Assembly: GCF_040436345.1 (NCBI RefSeq)
Contig: NC_133230.1
Span: 11,666,197 to 11,730,196, forward strand
From: Pagrus major
Taxonomy: Eukaryota; Chordata; Actinopteri; Spariformes; Sparidae
Reading direction: 5' to 3'
Length of the DNA stretch: 64,000 bases
Shown: positions 37,385 through 50,765 of the stretch, one piece after another
Position numbering within the stretch: the stretch's first letter is position 1
Layout: each line of letters begins with the position of its first letter
Notes under the pieces: generated by a model
Databases searched by the model: none
What the model saw: only the letters and a program-made list of their open reading frames with translations
Told to the model about the DNA's origin: nothing
Translations under genes and position numbers: made by a program

Positions 37385-37760
37385 CTGTCAGTAAAAATCA
37401 TGCAAAGAAAGAAGAGACGTTCAAACAATTTTCTGCATGCAAGCCACTTTATATCTGAGCCTGAAGTATTTGCACAAGCAGAATCTACACGGCCCCTCTC
37501 CTGGGTGCACCGCAAGCATTTTTAAAGTAAAGCTGAGCTAAGTCTTAAATGATAAAACACAGTAACATTCACACTTTCTCCCTCTGGCTCCAAACCGCTC
37601 TTCAGCCAACACACAGCAACCACCCGACACATTAATAAATCCAATCCCGTCTGTTGTGCTTCAATAATCGGTTATTAAACGACAAAATGCGGTTTGCAGA
37701 GTACCTCTGTCTCCGCGGCTGCGGCTGCTCGCCTCCCCGGCTGCTTCTGCTCCCTGGTCA
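37385..37760 (-). other. tmem74 5' untranslated exon and first intron
   Basis: The minus strand carries a donor ACAGAG|GTACTC at 37704/37705 and an acceptor TTTTTACTGACAG at 37385, defining a 320-bp intron with 10 bases of leader before the first ATG. The upstream exon lies at and above 37705 in a GC-rich, CpG-containing stretch, as expected for a promoter. The exact transcription start is not visible. Confidence 0.5.
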
Positions 37761-37975
37761 ATTAGAGGGAAAGGTTTGGCAGACCCCTCCCACGGACTGA
37801 GCTCCGGCAGACCGCCTCATAATGCCTATTACCGAGCCAACTCCAGTGTTCCCCGGCACATGCACACTAATCACATGAGATCCGGAGGCGGCACATTGAG
37901 GGAGAGAGTGGAGATATTTTCCAATTACACAAACACTCTCTAATAAGATGCTCAATTTACAGTGTTTATGAGCAG

Positions 37976-38785
37976 CAGCTAACGGATAATGACTCTAAAA
38001 AGAGCAACTTTTGTGTTTTTTCATCGCTCCCAGTGTGAATACACAAGATTAGATACGACAGAACAAAGAAGATGAACACGTAAAGGTAAAGAACAGGCAG
38101 GACTAGTGTGTAGGACATGTATGAAAGGCTCCCAATGATCAGCAACATAAATGAAAAGTGTAAGGTAGATGTTCTGCAAGTTATAAGCAATGCAAATGTC
38201 ACAAATAAATGAATACTGAATGGACATACTTGTTTTAACTTTATTTGCACATAGGATTAGATTAAATCAGATGGTTAAAAAACAATAGCAGACATGTCAG
38301 GAGATGTATTACAGAAAAAAAACAAACAGAAGAAATAACAATAGAAATTAATATAACATTATTTGGAAGTGCCAAATATCAACAAAAAACACACAACAAA
38401 CAAGGAAAACTAAATCAATAGACAGTGATCCAAAAGAGAATACATTAAGATACATAAAACAAGTGATACAAAGAAAAAGAAAAATGTACAGTACAAGAAA
38501 ACATTAGATTTCATTAATTAAATGTGATGGAAAAATGTAAAGATGAGCCATTAGCAGTAACTAATGGATAATGGCTTTAATAAGAGAACCTTTGTGTACA
38601 CATTCAAGGAATATGAGACAGTTTTTTCATTGCTCCCAGTGTAAATGCACAGATTTAGATATAACAGCTGAGAATAAAAACAAGCTGGACACATACAGGT
38701 AAAGAATTAGCAGCACAAGTGTGTGAAATATGTATAAAAAGCTCCTAATGATCAACTACATAAATTAAAAGCGTAGGTTAGATGT
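37976..38785. repeat. Diverged direct repeat pair flanking an A-rich core
   Basis: About 37976-38180 and 38549-38785 share ordered blocks: CTAACGGATAATGACT / CTAATGGATAATGGCT, TTTTTCATCGCTCCCAGTGT / TTTTTCATTGCTCCCAGTGT, and AGGTAAAGAA. The copies differ at perhaps a fifth of positions. The A-rich spacer holds no gene. It may be an old retroposon or a duplicated piece of one. Confidence 0.6.
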
Positions 38786-40216
38786 ACATGGAGTGGATAA
38801 CACATACACGTCTGTATATAATAGGCTCCATACAGCGTGCAGGATTGACAGTGACAGCACATGATGATTATGTACAAGCGAAAGTAGGTTGTCAGATTCA
38901 TGGATGCGGGAACTAGCGGTGCTGAGGAGGCTGCAGCCCGTTAAACAAGGAGTACAAGTTCGGCACAAGTAACATATGCCGAACTTACAAGAAGGCCCAA
39001 ATAATTAAGAATTCATCAGGAACAGTGCTTCACAAGGTTTATAAAGTTCCTCCTAACTCAACAACTCACAAAATTGAGTGATTTTATAATGGAGTCTGGG
39101 AAATTTCTCTCCCTCTTCATCTCCTTGCTGTTGTTGACTGTGGTTGATGTGGCTGTTTTGACCTGTAATGACCTGTAGTGCAACACGTTCTCGAATTGTT
39201 GTAGATTATTGTTAATAATGATTAGATACATGTTATCCTGGCCATTCAAGGTGCATAAAGCCTGACCCCTCCACGATTTTCTCTTTCTCTCACGATATTC
39301 TTACTTTCCAAAAACCAAATGCCAACATGATGGAGACCCTGGAGGAAAAGTCATTATTAAACATCCTCTGTGTCTGTACTAAACATTATGACAATCCATC
39401 CAACAGTGGTTGAGATTTTTCAGGTTTAACCAAAACAGTGGACCAATCGGCTGGCATTACCGTACACACAGTCAAAAGTGCTGGCATGGGTAATGAGCCT
39501 GAGACAGTCTTCTACAATAAATCATGAAGTCTGCAGCTGGAAATGTCAATGAATGATTTTAAGTCCAGCTGCCCTGCAGCCCTTTTCCAGAAGGTCAGAG
39601 GTCAGTGGTCGATAGAAAGAGTCTGCCTGATGAATCATGAACTAACAGTGGAGGAGGAAAATAAACAATCTGATCTACGAAGGATCAGTATTTAATTTAT
39701 TAACAAGTAATAAGTCATTAGTTACTAACCCTTTATCAGTGTATAGGAAGATTAGCTGACTTATGAAAGCAGTGCTACAAAGTGACTGTACATGAAGCTG
39801 TTTGTCATCGCAAGGCAGAAAATTAGCTTATTTTTGTGAGACAGCAGTAATGTGATTTATGCTTTATTGATCGCTGGAGAAAAAGTGTCTTTTGAGACAT
39901 GCCCTCTTCAAGGAGGTCAGAGGTCAGCTGGAGGACAGGAGCCCTGCAGCCACGGCAACAAGTCCTCCAAACATTTAAAACAGTTCAACCAGGGATGAGG
40001 TCAGGATTTGAGAAATACTGCACACACCCACATCCTCATATATATTTTTTAATTCACTTGGGTTTCGATGGTTTATTTATTCAGTTAAATGTTCAGTTAT
40101 ATTTTCCTGTTCATTTTGAGCAACATGAAGGTCTAACAACAGTTTCAAAGCCCTGATCACACGGCCAGGAACACAATCAGGTGATAAATACTAAATACTG
40201 TCTGTCTTTTTTAAAA

Positions 40217-40622
40217 GGATGGTTCAACATTTTGAGATGCTCGTTCACTTCCTTGCCAATAGCTTTATACATGAGAAGACTGATATTACTGTCATGTCAA
40301 ATTAAATATGAAGCTAATTACAGCCTACAGCTAGTAAGCTTAGCTTAGCACAATGACTGGAAAAAGAGGGAAACAACATGTCATAACTCATTGGTTCAAG
40401 CTGTACAAACTCTGGTGTTGGTAGGCAAATTTTGTTACCTTTAGACAGAGTCAGGCTCACTGTTTGCTTCCAGTCTTTATGCTAATCGAATAAAACAACT
40501 TTACTGTCCAGCTGGAGCAGGAAAATTGTCTCAGGTCTCAACCAGGAAAACAGAAAGACATGACAGTGGTATCAACCTTCTCTTGTAAATGTCAGCAAGA
40601 AAGTGAATAAGCATATTTGTTT
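40217..40622. mobile_element. MITE with 'TCAACATTTTGAGATGC' ends
   Basis: The left end GGATGGTTCAACATTTTGAG, then TCGTTCACTTCCTTGC is mirrored by GTCAGCAAGAAAGTGAATAA then GCATATTTG at the right. The interior has AGCTTAGCTTAGCACAATGAC and ACAGAGTCAGGCTCACTG, standard for an abundant fish family. A fragment of the same family interior appears at 63803-63890. Confidence 0.75.
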
Positions 40623-40683
40623 GAACGTCAGCGAGCTCTGTAGGAGAGAGTTGGGTGCAGAGCCGGACCCTCTGGGGGAATTA

Positions 40684-40702
40684 CCCCCCCCCCCCCCCCC
40701 CC
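40684..40702 (+). repeat. Poly-C run
   Basis: About 19 consecutive C residues. The length in the assembly may be unreliable because such runs are error-prone. Confidence 0.9.
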
Positions 40703-43700
40703 AGTCACATCAGAATCTACTCTGATTCTGAGAAGTTTAATGATGAGGTCAGCGATCGCTTTTTAACTTTGGGGATTCAAACCTGGATTAACCTTCACTC
40801 CTATTTATCAACCTGACTGCAGCAGCAATCCGTGGAGGTGACCTCCATCCTCCGAATAGGAAATGTATAAACAAATTTACAGAGAGGAGAAGAGTAAACT
40901 GGAGTCTGGTGAGTGCTGAATTCACTGAGAGTTGACCTCAATTTAAACACACACATACGCACTGTTTCTTTGCCAGCTTACAGCTAATGTAGAGTAAAGT
41001 AATCTGGTTGTTTGGGGTCGAATAAATGCCTGTGCAAATAACAGGGATTTAGGCTTTATGAAGCAGAATTCTTCCATATTATATCTTTAAATATAGTGGG
41101 TCACAGAAAAAAATATATACAGGACCTGATCTCAGTGTCCTCATTTATATCTATGTGCTCAACAGCACTGCAGCAAGAAGGGATCCCTTAGTGGAAGAAC
41201 AGTCTCATTAATCGCTGGAGCCTCCTTCTGTCTGGGAACACCAACATTTAACATCATTATCGGTATAATATGCATTCAAACAATACTATTGCTACAAAGA
41301 AACTTATTTAAGTCCAGAAAAAGGGATTCTACTCCTTTGAAATGAGAGTTTGCAAATCATTTTCCTGACTGGCCCATTTTCAGATGAGCACCATGCAGCC
41401 AGAAGAGAACTCCACTTTGATATTCAATCAAAACCATGTCAAATCCTATACAGTCTGATGCTGAATGAAAAGCTCAAACTGGCAGTTTTTCAGGAATGGA
41501 CAAAAACACCTTCACTTCACCGCCACATCATTTAATAGTTTAACAGAAGGGTAATATATACATCCCAGGCTATAATTCCCTGACATGAAAGCTGAAATAT
41601 GCTGAGATATTTCACTTGCTGAGCCACTTAAAGAAATCCTGCCTGGACTGGTCGGTCTGCTCTGTCTCTGCAGAGCATTGAAGCATATATAGGCTATAGG
41701 TAGCCAAAGGTCATGATTACGAAGCGGTTCATTGCTCCCCGATTCAAGGTCATTTCTTTTCTTTACTGAGATCAACCATCCTGATGCTTCTGGCTATTCC
41801 ATACATAATGTGTGCGGTCTGCTGCTGTACATTTAGCGGTCAGGACCTTTTCAGAGGGAGAAGAGAGTGAAAGCTTCAGGGTGACTTTAACATTTCTCAC
41901 GGAGCGAGAGAGCCAGCAAGACAATGTTCAAAGCAACAGATTTCACAGCTGTGCAACACAGCATATAGATGTAAAGTCTGCAGAGGGTCCAGCAGGGACG
42001 GGCCAGCAGAGAATGATCATAAATCTCTGCAGAGGACCCTGTATGTGTGACACTTTCTACGACTGTTTGATTAATTAAATGGTTGATGGACTTTCAACAC
42101 GTGCTTGGAAAACAAAATGACTTTAAATCTGATACTCGTCTATCAAATTTCTGAATTAAGCCAGCCAAAGAACATGTATTTTTTATGCCCTGAAGTCAGT
42201 TTGGAATTTTAAATAGCACCTTTTGCTAAAAACAAACGCACAGTTCTTTTTAATTAGACCCAATATCCAAAAATGAAATCTCACTCACACACCTCTCACT
42301 TAAAAATTTATAGGTTTTCATTTTCCAAACCAAAGCTCAAACATGATAAATACGCCTTGAGTGAGCAAACAAACAAAAAAAAAAAACAGAAGAAGAAGAA
42401 GAAGAAGCCAATGTTGGAGTTTATACAGAGTGGACTGAGCTTCAGTCAAACGTACTGTGATGTGTTCACTGTCATCACATCAAATCTGTGAGGGCAAGAT
42501 AGCAAGGCGCTAAAGTACTGTTTTACATATTCATAATAAGGATAATGGATAAGTCAAATCCATATTGCAATGGATTGTGGGTAATTACATCAGAGAAGTC
42601 AGCACTCACAGACTCTCCATGGATGCACCGTCCGGACATTTAGATGCAGCCTGTAGATACACAGTCTCTTTGTATATGGACAGCTCAGTCCATAAACATA
42701 TGTGTGCTTTTGGTTGTGGGTTGTTGTCACCCACGTCCATTCGTTGGTCGCTTGGTCTGCCAGCAGGATTACATAAAAACTACCGAATGGACTTCCACGA
42801 GACGTGGATAGAGGATAGAGGATGGGTCTCGGCCATGAGCGTAGGAAGCTTTTTCAAATGTGTGTGGGACAATCTAATGGGGGTCTCTGCATAGATGTCA
42901 TTTCCTGTATTCTGGTGCCTTTTAACAGGTGGTATTTTACATTTATCTGGCTATATTGCTCGATATTGATCTGATGATGATATCTTCATCCCTTTTTGCT
43001 TAGTGGCTTCTTTACCTCTTCAGTTTATCCTTTTTTCTTTCTCTCCCTCTTTTATTCTCATTTGTCAGCTTACTTCTTCTTTCCTGTCATGTTTCCCTTC
43101 TTTCTACCTTGTATGCGCTCTTTAATCAAGACTTTTTGCTGTGGCAGTGTGTGACACACCTCAACTCAGCTGCCTGGCATCCAGGCTTTGATGACTAATT
43201 GACTTTTCCAGCACTCATTTGTGTGTGTCGGGGTGCAAGGTAGCAGTGAAAACTTGATATATTGCCAAAAAAATATCTACCATGGGTGTACAGTTCAGGT
43301 GTCCACATACTTTTGGCCAGTGGCAGGTGTAATAATCAGAATGGCATCATGGATATCCTTCAGTACTGCCTGTGCTATCTCATTTGAACACACTGCACAA
43401 CAAAACACATCATCATCTGTGGCAATATGAGTTTATAGAGAATTTACAGTTCTTTGTCTCATGATATAGTTTCCATATTGTCCACTTGTGAATCTCACAG
43501 AAAAGTTATGTTTAGTCTGCTGATCAAAGGTGTAGACGAGCTGCTCCGTGCACTCATCCCTTCTCTCCAGGCAGTGGAGGAGACGTGGTCATGCTGATGT
43601 GGGCGGTGACCAAGGTTTAGGACGCCACTGCAGGCAATACTTGATTGATATAGGCAAAGTTTCTTTCTTTCTTTGCCATGCTGTAAAAACAGCCTGCAGT

Positions 43701-44309
43701 CTATTCATTGTTTACTGTGCATTTGTCCTTCAACATCATGTAGCCTACAGTATGTGCAGTTGTTTTCAGCAGTCAGTGTTAATTCAGAGCAATGTGGTGC
43801 AATACTGAGTGTGTTACTGTGAGTTTTTAGTGAGTTTAGCACATAAGTATAATCATACGGGCAACGTCCGTGTATTTTTGATGCAAAAAGTCGACGTTTT
43901 CAATCAGCCATGCTTTCAAATGCAATCAATAAACATTTGTAGGTAACACTTAGCAAGTAGTTGGAGTAGTTACTAGGGAACAAATGAGGAACTAACTGCT
44001 AGTTAACCATTAGTTGATGACTAATCCAACTCCTAATCCAATTTTATAGAGTAGCTGATGATTAGTTATCGATTACTGAATCAAAAACGAGTGAGTTAGA
44101 ATCAGGAATGAAAAGTAAAAGGAGACTTGAAATGATTTAGTCCTCAGTAACCACTCAGGGCGATGCAACACTTACTTGACGGGACACAAACAGGCAAAGT
44201 AATCGTAAAATAATGATGAATAAGGGATTATTACAGAAACAGTAAATAAATGTTTAAGTAATTAGTCATGAATGAGTTATTGCTTGTTTTGTGTCGTTCA
44301 TCAGCTGGT

Positions 44310-45010
44310 TCAGAATTCATCCATACATCTTTTGTCTTCTGCTGAACCAGGATTAGGTAGCCTTGGCAGCAGGCTAAGCAAAATGAGATATGTAATCCTT
44401 TCAGTGAGTTTTGGGTCTGCCCCAGAGTCTCCTCCCAGTTGTCTGTGCCTGGAAAACCTCCTATAAAGGGGGTCACCCAGGAGGCATCCTTATCAGATGC
44501 CCGAACCACCTCAGCTGCCTCTTTTTGACGTGAAAGAGCAACGGCTCTGTTCCAAGTTCCCTCCGGATGTTTGAGCTCCTGAAAGGCTCATTTATGCTCC
44601 CTTTAAGATTAAAAATAGAAAAGTTTGTTTCAAATTATGCAACCGTCACAACCCACATCCCTCTGTGAATCCTTCACGTTGGCATGGATGTTAAGCAATA
44701 CAATCACTAGAGGGTCAAACAGGTCTTGCAAGGACTTCCACTTTTCCATCGCCACCGTCCATGTTTGTCTCTGTGCCCGGGCGAAGTAACATCATATAGA
44801 TGTTAAAATCTCCCACAAACTTGCCTTACAGTTCCTCAAAAAGTTCCACCACTTTTGAAACCTTCTCTTGTCCTGTGGGCAACGACTACTGTAGGTACCG
44901 CTCCGTTGGTGCGTATCTGAAAGCTTCCAGAAAACCTGCCGAAATTAAATTAATGAAGAGTACAGACAGAAGGCTACATCTGTATCCAAATGCTTATCTA
45001 ACGTTGAGCA
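44310..45010 (-). mobile_element. LINE relic (3' end of a non-LTR retrotransposon)
   Basis: On the minus strand, GAGGTGGTTCGGGCATCTGA, then AAGGATGCCTCCTGGGTGAC, GGAGGTTTTCCAGGCA and TGGGGCAGACCCAAAACTCA follow the well-known end of a fish LINE ORF2 (RSQLRWxGHLxRMPxGRLPxEVF). AAGGATTACATATCTCATTT and CTTAGCCTGCTGCC follow. The frame is broken by many indels. To the right, to about 45010, there are weaker echoes of the same element (GTGGGCAACGACTACT). Confidence 0.6.
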
Positions 45011-45219
45011 TAAATTAACTTTAAGGTTGAGCCCAGCAACCCATACACAGAAGCTTGAGTGTTCCCAAATATTTTTAGTTCTTGAGATCTTGAGATTTAG
45101 TTCTTCTGAACATGATGCTGCAACTTTAATGCCACTGCGGTTTCTGCCTATAGCAGCCTGTAATACATAACCATGACCGTGCCATGTCAGAGAGAGTCAT
45201 GCATACTTTTATAACCTAG

Positions 45220-45220
45220 A

Positions 45221-45252
<32 letters not shown>
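45220..45252 (+). repeat. CA microsatellite
   Basis: A CA run with one ACATACAC interruption, in gene-free DNA. Confidence 0.95.
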
Positions 45253-46185
45253 GGGGCCTGAGGGTGCTGCTGTCATTGGTCCAGTGTTAAACACGGCACG
45301 TAACATGGTCCACATGCCAAACTGCAGCTGGAGGTTGAGGACAAACCGTTGCTTTATTAGTCTGATGGGGAGCAAATTGTGAAAAGAACTGTACTACTGT
45401 ATGTATGTGAGGGGTACGGATGCATTTGACTTTAAATAATTATTCATTTAAAGGTTAAATAAATCTGACAGCATAAATATGTATATAGTGTAGCTGTCGG
45501 ATAAAGAAAACAAACAGAGAGGGGGGATGATAAAGATGTTGGAGCTGTCTTCATCTTCCATCAGCGCCCCTGAGCAAAGCAGAAAACAGTGTATTCGACT
45601 GGAGCGTCTCAGCAGCTGACAGTGTTTTGATAATGATGTGCTCTCCTGGGATGTGTGTGTGTGTAACCTAACCTCCCCTGCAACCACATCCCCCCAGGCA
45701 GTAAACTGAAACAGGGGAAAATTCATCTGTCTAACTACGACTTTCAGTTCAGCGCTGCAGGGAAATTAAAACTATCCACTGAGAGACGTATCGAGATAAG
45801 GGGCCTGCAAATATTCTGCTCCACCGCAGTCTGAGAAAACCACCAGACTATCCCCACGAGATATTCTTCAAGCAACACTGCTGCTCTGTTGTTTATGATC
45901 TAAAATGATTTGTCATTTCCTCCAGAGACGCTCCCAACCAGCAGGCCCGTTTTATTTGTGCCATCCGGCGAAGTGTGGCATTTTACACTGACAGATCTGC
46001 TGTGAAGCCAGAGCACAAGTAAAGCTAAGAATAGCTGATGGGAAGCCAGCAGCAGCCGAGGCAAAGACGCCGGTCCAAGGTTAGACTAGGACACAGGAAA
46101 ACAGGCGAACAGGAAGACACAACTGAGTCAGGCATCCTTTCAGCGGGCAGGGAGGGCGTCTTTTATTGGACCAGAGCAGGGATAA

Positions 46186-46189
46186 ACAC

Positions 46190-46220
<31 letters not shown>
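46186..46220 (+). repeat. CA microsatellite
   Basis: A CA run with one CG interruption near its left end, in gene-free DNA. Confidence 0.95.
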
Positions 46221-46869
46221 GATAAACGCACATATGTCTGTCGGCTGGATGGTTTGCGTGCTGTGGTCACTTACCGGAGGCAGCCTGCATAAGAGCTGAG
46301 TCAAGCTGCAATGCCATGCTGAGCTGAGTGGTCTGATCTCTCTCTGGTGTCACTCGGCACAATTCGAAGGATCTTGGATGAGATTTAAACACAGAAATCA
46401 AACAAGCATTTGCCCTGACAGCAGGCAGCACTGCACAGGAGGACACATTGCACTGATAATCAATCCAGGACAAACAAAATCTACATCTACATCCACAAAT
46501 TACTGGACACATTCCTGATTAAACTCCTGGGTTTGGGGAGCAAACATAACTGAACTTTCAGCTGCATGAATTCATCAGTGGAGGGAAGTTTTGAATCAGT
46601 TTGCACAGGAGAAACCGGGCCAAATTCTGTGGGGGTTTTGTCTTCCTTGCGCCAGATTGTCTAAACAGTTGCTGCATCATATTTCTGAGAAGTTGTAAAG
46701 TGCCTGCAGTTTTGCAGATTGCAGACAAATCCTGTCTCAGAACTGGTTTAGTGTGAAATTGAAGTGTTGGTGCCAGCTTACAGTGAGCTGTGTGATAAGT
46801 GTGAAACGTGTCAAATAATGACAAATAGAAGCATGTTGTTTTGAGAATGGGCTAATAAATCCATTTCTT

Positions 46870-47372
46870 CAAGGTCAAGTTCACCCAAATATTAAAAATT
46901 CAGTATTCTCATCTGCATGTGGATGGAAAGACTAAAATAAAGAGCATAAATGGCTCCATATAGCTTATGCAGCGTAATCCAAGTCACCCTGACTACAAAT
47001 TGATTTGAAAAGATGTTATTTGCCCCCTTTTTTAAGCTGAAAACATTAGCACACATCCCGTGTCAAGTGCGTGCATGAGCTTGACTGTGTAAATAACGTC
47101 TGTCAAAAATCTATTTGAGATCTGTGGGCTTCAGGAGACTCGGATTACGCTGGACAAGCTGTATGGAGCCATTTTATGTTCTTGTGTTTGTTTGCTTCAG
47201 TTGTTTTTTTTATGTCTTTAAACAAGTCCCCATCTACTTCAGTTGCTTAGGAGAATGCTGCAACGTTGTGGAGAAATGTGATGGACTACAAAACTTCACC
47301 TGACTTTCCATCAGCATGGGGATGAGCAGATAATGAGTGAATTTTCATGTTTGGGTGAACTGTTCCTTTAAG
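46870..47372. mobile_element. MITE, family 'GTTCACCC', full-length copy
   Basis: The left end AAGGTCAAGTTCACCCAAAT is mirrored by TTTGGGTGAACTGTTCCTTT. The interior block ATTGATTTGAAAAGATGTTA and the phrase AGTCCCCATCTACTTCAGTT match the copy at 5797-6258 in both orientations. This is the most complete of the four copies in the window. Confidence 0.8.
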
Positions 47373-48953
47373 TTGCCAGGTTTAAAGCTGAAACTGTTTG
47401 ACCTCAAACTACACTAAAGCAAACAGAAGATCTACAGTGTTGTGACTGTTCGAACAGAGTAAAATCTCATCCACCAACCAGATAACCAACTGTACAATGC
47501 GGGTTTGTGTGTTTTATATATTATAATTAAGACGTACTGTGACTCCACACTGTGATAATACTCCACTACAAACCAAGGTGCTTATTATCGCTGTGTATGA
47601 TTACGTGGTATCTTTTGTTTCTGTTTATTTCTCTCTCGTGGTGTAGCGCGTGGAGAATGTCTCCAACAAAACAACTTAACTGAGCTTCACCATCCCAGAA
47701 GAAGACCACAACAGAAGAAAAATTTCAGATAAATTAGTCTTTTAGCAGCTTGTTACGGCCACACAGTTAGCTCTACCTTGTGACCCACAACATATTAAAA
47801 AGGACACCATACCCAAGAACAACTTTGCAAAGTTTGCAAAGTTTGAGTCTAGCAGCCTGGCCAAAATGAACAAAAAGATGGATGAAGTCTGGGACAGCCA
47901 TGCAGACCTCCTAAAATAAGAGAGAACTAAACCAACGAATAAAGCCACAAAGACAGGACTTTCCAAACCTCCATCCTCAAAAGAAAACAAAACACCAACT
48001 GAGGACAAAGACAATCTAAAAACAGTCAGGACTACTTGGTCTGTAGAAGAATAGAGAGCTCCTTCTCCTCCACCCTCCTTTAAGTATGCTGCAGGGCTTA
48101 TTACCTGATGAGCAGCACCTGAGAGAAGAGGAGGAGAAAACACAGAAGGAGGGAGCCTTTTTTTCTTTCTTTCTTTCTGTCTTTACTTTATCAAACTTAT
48201 TTTTGAAGGAAAGGATCAGCACATGAGAGGAAAAGACAAACTTCAGGAGGAACAAGTACTTGAGTTAGGTTCAAAATCCTTTATTCAAAACCAGGCAAAC
48301 ATTTTTTAAACTAGGCAAAAGGAGTCACCCGGTCTTGGTTAAGTGACTGCAGGTGGTGGTCAATGAATCCCAACAGGAGTCATGTTGAATTTGACACACC
48401 TCCCCAAGTGTTAAAATATTCATTCAGTTGTTTTCATTGAGGACATTTAGCTTTTTTCTGTAGTTTGTTCTGCAGTGATTTTTTTCTCCCATGAAGACAG
48501 AGTCAGAAATGTTCAGAAACTTGAATTTTCACTTTACATAATTCTGCAAAAATTCTTGAAACCATATGTTACATTTCAATGAGTGCTTTGCAAGTTGAAA
48601 ATCTTTGCTTGACTTTCATGATTTATGAATGTGATTGTTGCCTCTATAGGCCCCTTCACACCCACAAACCTCCACGGCGTCACACCTGGGAGCTGCCCTG
48701 AACGAACCAAACAATCTGCTGTTGTGTCGAGCACATTCAGACTTTCCTCATGTTTATGCAGTGACGACTGGTGTGAAGAAACAGGTGGTGGGTGGTGAAA
48801 AAATACAGAGAGCCGTCTTCTGAGCAGGAGTGATGCCTCCTGTCAGTGGAGTTTATCGACTGGACCCCACAGTCTACTTACCATTAATTGAAGGAGGTCA
48901 GGGTCGGAGCAGCGGGTGGCTTGTTTATGAGCGACCTTGAGTCATGGGTCTGC

Positions 48954-49021
<68 letters not shown>

Positions 49022-50196
49022 TGACAGCCATATGGGTCCCAGTTGACTCGGCCTCACTTCCTTTAAAATGACCTGCCACCGTCTCAGTAAATCACAACAG
49101 TCATTTTATATTTTTAAAGCGCTGTTATGCTCTTTGTGAGTTATTGTGCACAACTGGAAAAAATGCAAACGCAATTCTTTTTTTTTTCCAACAAATACTT
49201 ATTTTTTGATTTATTGTACAATATGGGAGTAAGCTTATGTGTTCAATTGCTGTACACAGTGTGCAACAGCAGCATAACTCAGATGATCTGACACATTTTA
49301 TGGTTTATAGCTGTTTGGGAGGAGATATAGACACGCTGATGTATATATTACAGGCATACATGGTGCAGAGTATCATCAGGCTCGGTCGATCCATATTCAT
49401 GAGCTACCTGCAGAGGATATCATAATCTTTCCTCTGTCAGATCTGAGCAGTACTTGTGTTGAACGTTGGTGAGACCGCAGCAGGCACATGGCTCTGACTG
49501 TTTCTGTTATTGTCAAAGGTAATGATCTGTGGGCCCAGACATCATCAAGTCTCCCAGCTCTGAAGTCGCACATGTTCCCCCTGCTGGATTCAGGTTGAAG
49601 CCCAGCAGAGCTTAAATCTGCCTCCTCTGTTTTCTCTCCCGCTTCTCTAAATATAAAATCTGACAGAAATAAAACCACACACCAGCAGGATGGCATGTTA
49701 GAGACTATTACTCACAGGGAGTCAGAAAACAGATACTGTACATGTCATCTGTGGCTCTGGATGAGATTTGTCAACTCTGAGAAATTAATCCTGGTGATGT
49801 CACTATGATGTCATCAGGGCTATCTCAGATTTTTTTTTTTTCTCTTTTCCGGGAAATACTAAACATGACGAGTGCAATTTGGAAGGCGGAATAGAAATGG
49901 TCTATTGAAAGACACTATCGAGGTGCATTATGGGAATTTTAGGATCGAGCATGTTTAGAGCTTGGGTATATTTGAGTCATTATATTTTTAAATTTCAGTC
50001 TCTAATGTCAAAAATCTGAGACAAATTCTGACAGCGAAAGTACATTTGGTAACACGTCAGACTAGAGAACACAACGGTAACAAAATAACCATCTTTTCAT
50101 AATGGAAACACAAAAGTAGCTGTTGTAATGTGTGACATACTGAACTGACCTGAACCAAACTGAACTGCTTGGTGAAAACGAGGCTATACTAATCAT
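47373..50196. other. Gene-free interval with a long GT run
   Basis: No gene recognised. TTTGACCTCAAACTACACT near 47398 reappears inverted near 51925, showing another shared repeat piece. Positions 47670-48060 read like decayed retroposon coding sequence on the plus strand, but the frame is too broken to assign. Confidence 0.4.
48956..49018 (+). repeat. Long GT microsatellite
   Basis: About 30 uninterrupted GT units, the longest pure dinucleotide run in the window. A likely polymorphic locus. Confidence 0.97.
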
Positions 50197-50765
50197 CAGA
50201 GGTGGAAAGTAACAAAGTACAAACACTGTTACTGTACTTAAGTAGATTTTTCAGGTATCTGTACTTTACTTGAGTATTAATTTTTCTGATAGCTTTTCAC
50301 TTTTTCCCTACATTTGAACACAAACATCTGTACTTTTTACTCCTTATATTTTCAAAACATGCTCATTACCGTTATCATTTTAATGCATTTGATGCATTAT
50401 TGATTATTTTGATTTTGTGTTCCCAAAATCAGGAGACTGATTTCAACCTATACCAAGACGGAAACAGACAGAGAGGGACACTGGAATTGGGAGAAAAGGT
50501 GTGTTAGTGTCTCGTCTCTGCAGAGACCCTGCAGCCCTCTGCCTGGATCTTCTTATTTTCTCACTTTGTTGCTGCTCGGGACGCTTTACCAACCCAAAAT
50601 GTGGCTATTTGAAGTCCTGGGAATGAGACTCAACAATCAACTATCTGTGTGGTGCGTTTAGGAACAGCTGGGACAAATCCTACTGATTCTACCTTCAAGT
50701 TTAATAGTGCTTTGAATTACATTAATATGACATGAGCTTCAGTTTGCTTTGACCAGAGTCAGCTG
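50197..50765. mobile_element. hAT-like MITE (CAGAGGTGG start), copy 2, right end missing
   Basis: It starts CAGAGGTGGAAAGTAACAAA and GTACTTAAGTAGATTTTTCA. The core AAACAGACAGAGAGGGACAC, GACCCTGCAGCCCTCTGCC and GACTCAACAATCAACTA matches 35322-36022. The far terminus CCACCTCTG is not found, so this copy is truncated near 50765. Confidence 0.75.

Larger units (their letters stand above)
38786..44309. other. Gene-free interval between tmem74 and trhr, left part
   Basis: It contains one full MITE (40217-40622), a poly-C run and short A-rich or GAA-rich patches (about 42380-42408). CAGTTCAGGTGTCCACATAC near 43290 resembles a DNA-transposon terminus. No exon was recognised. Confidence 0.5.

Noticed and set aside
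47742..48255. Overlapping minus-strand frames of 133 and 79 codons
   Set aside because: Serine/leucine-rich with no motif; the plus strand looks like decayed retroposon sequence instead.
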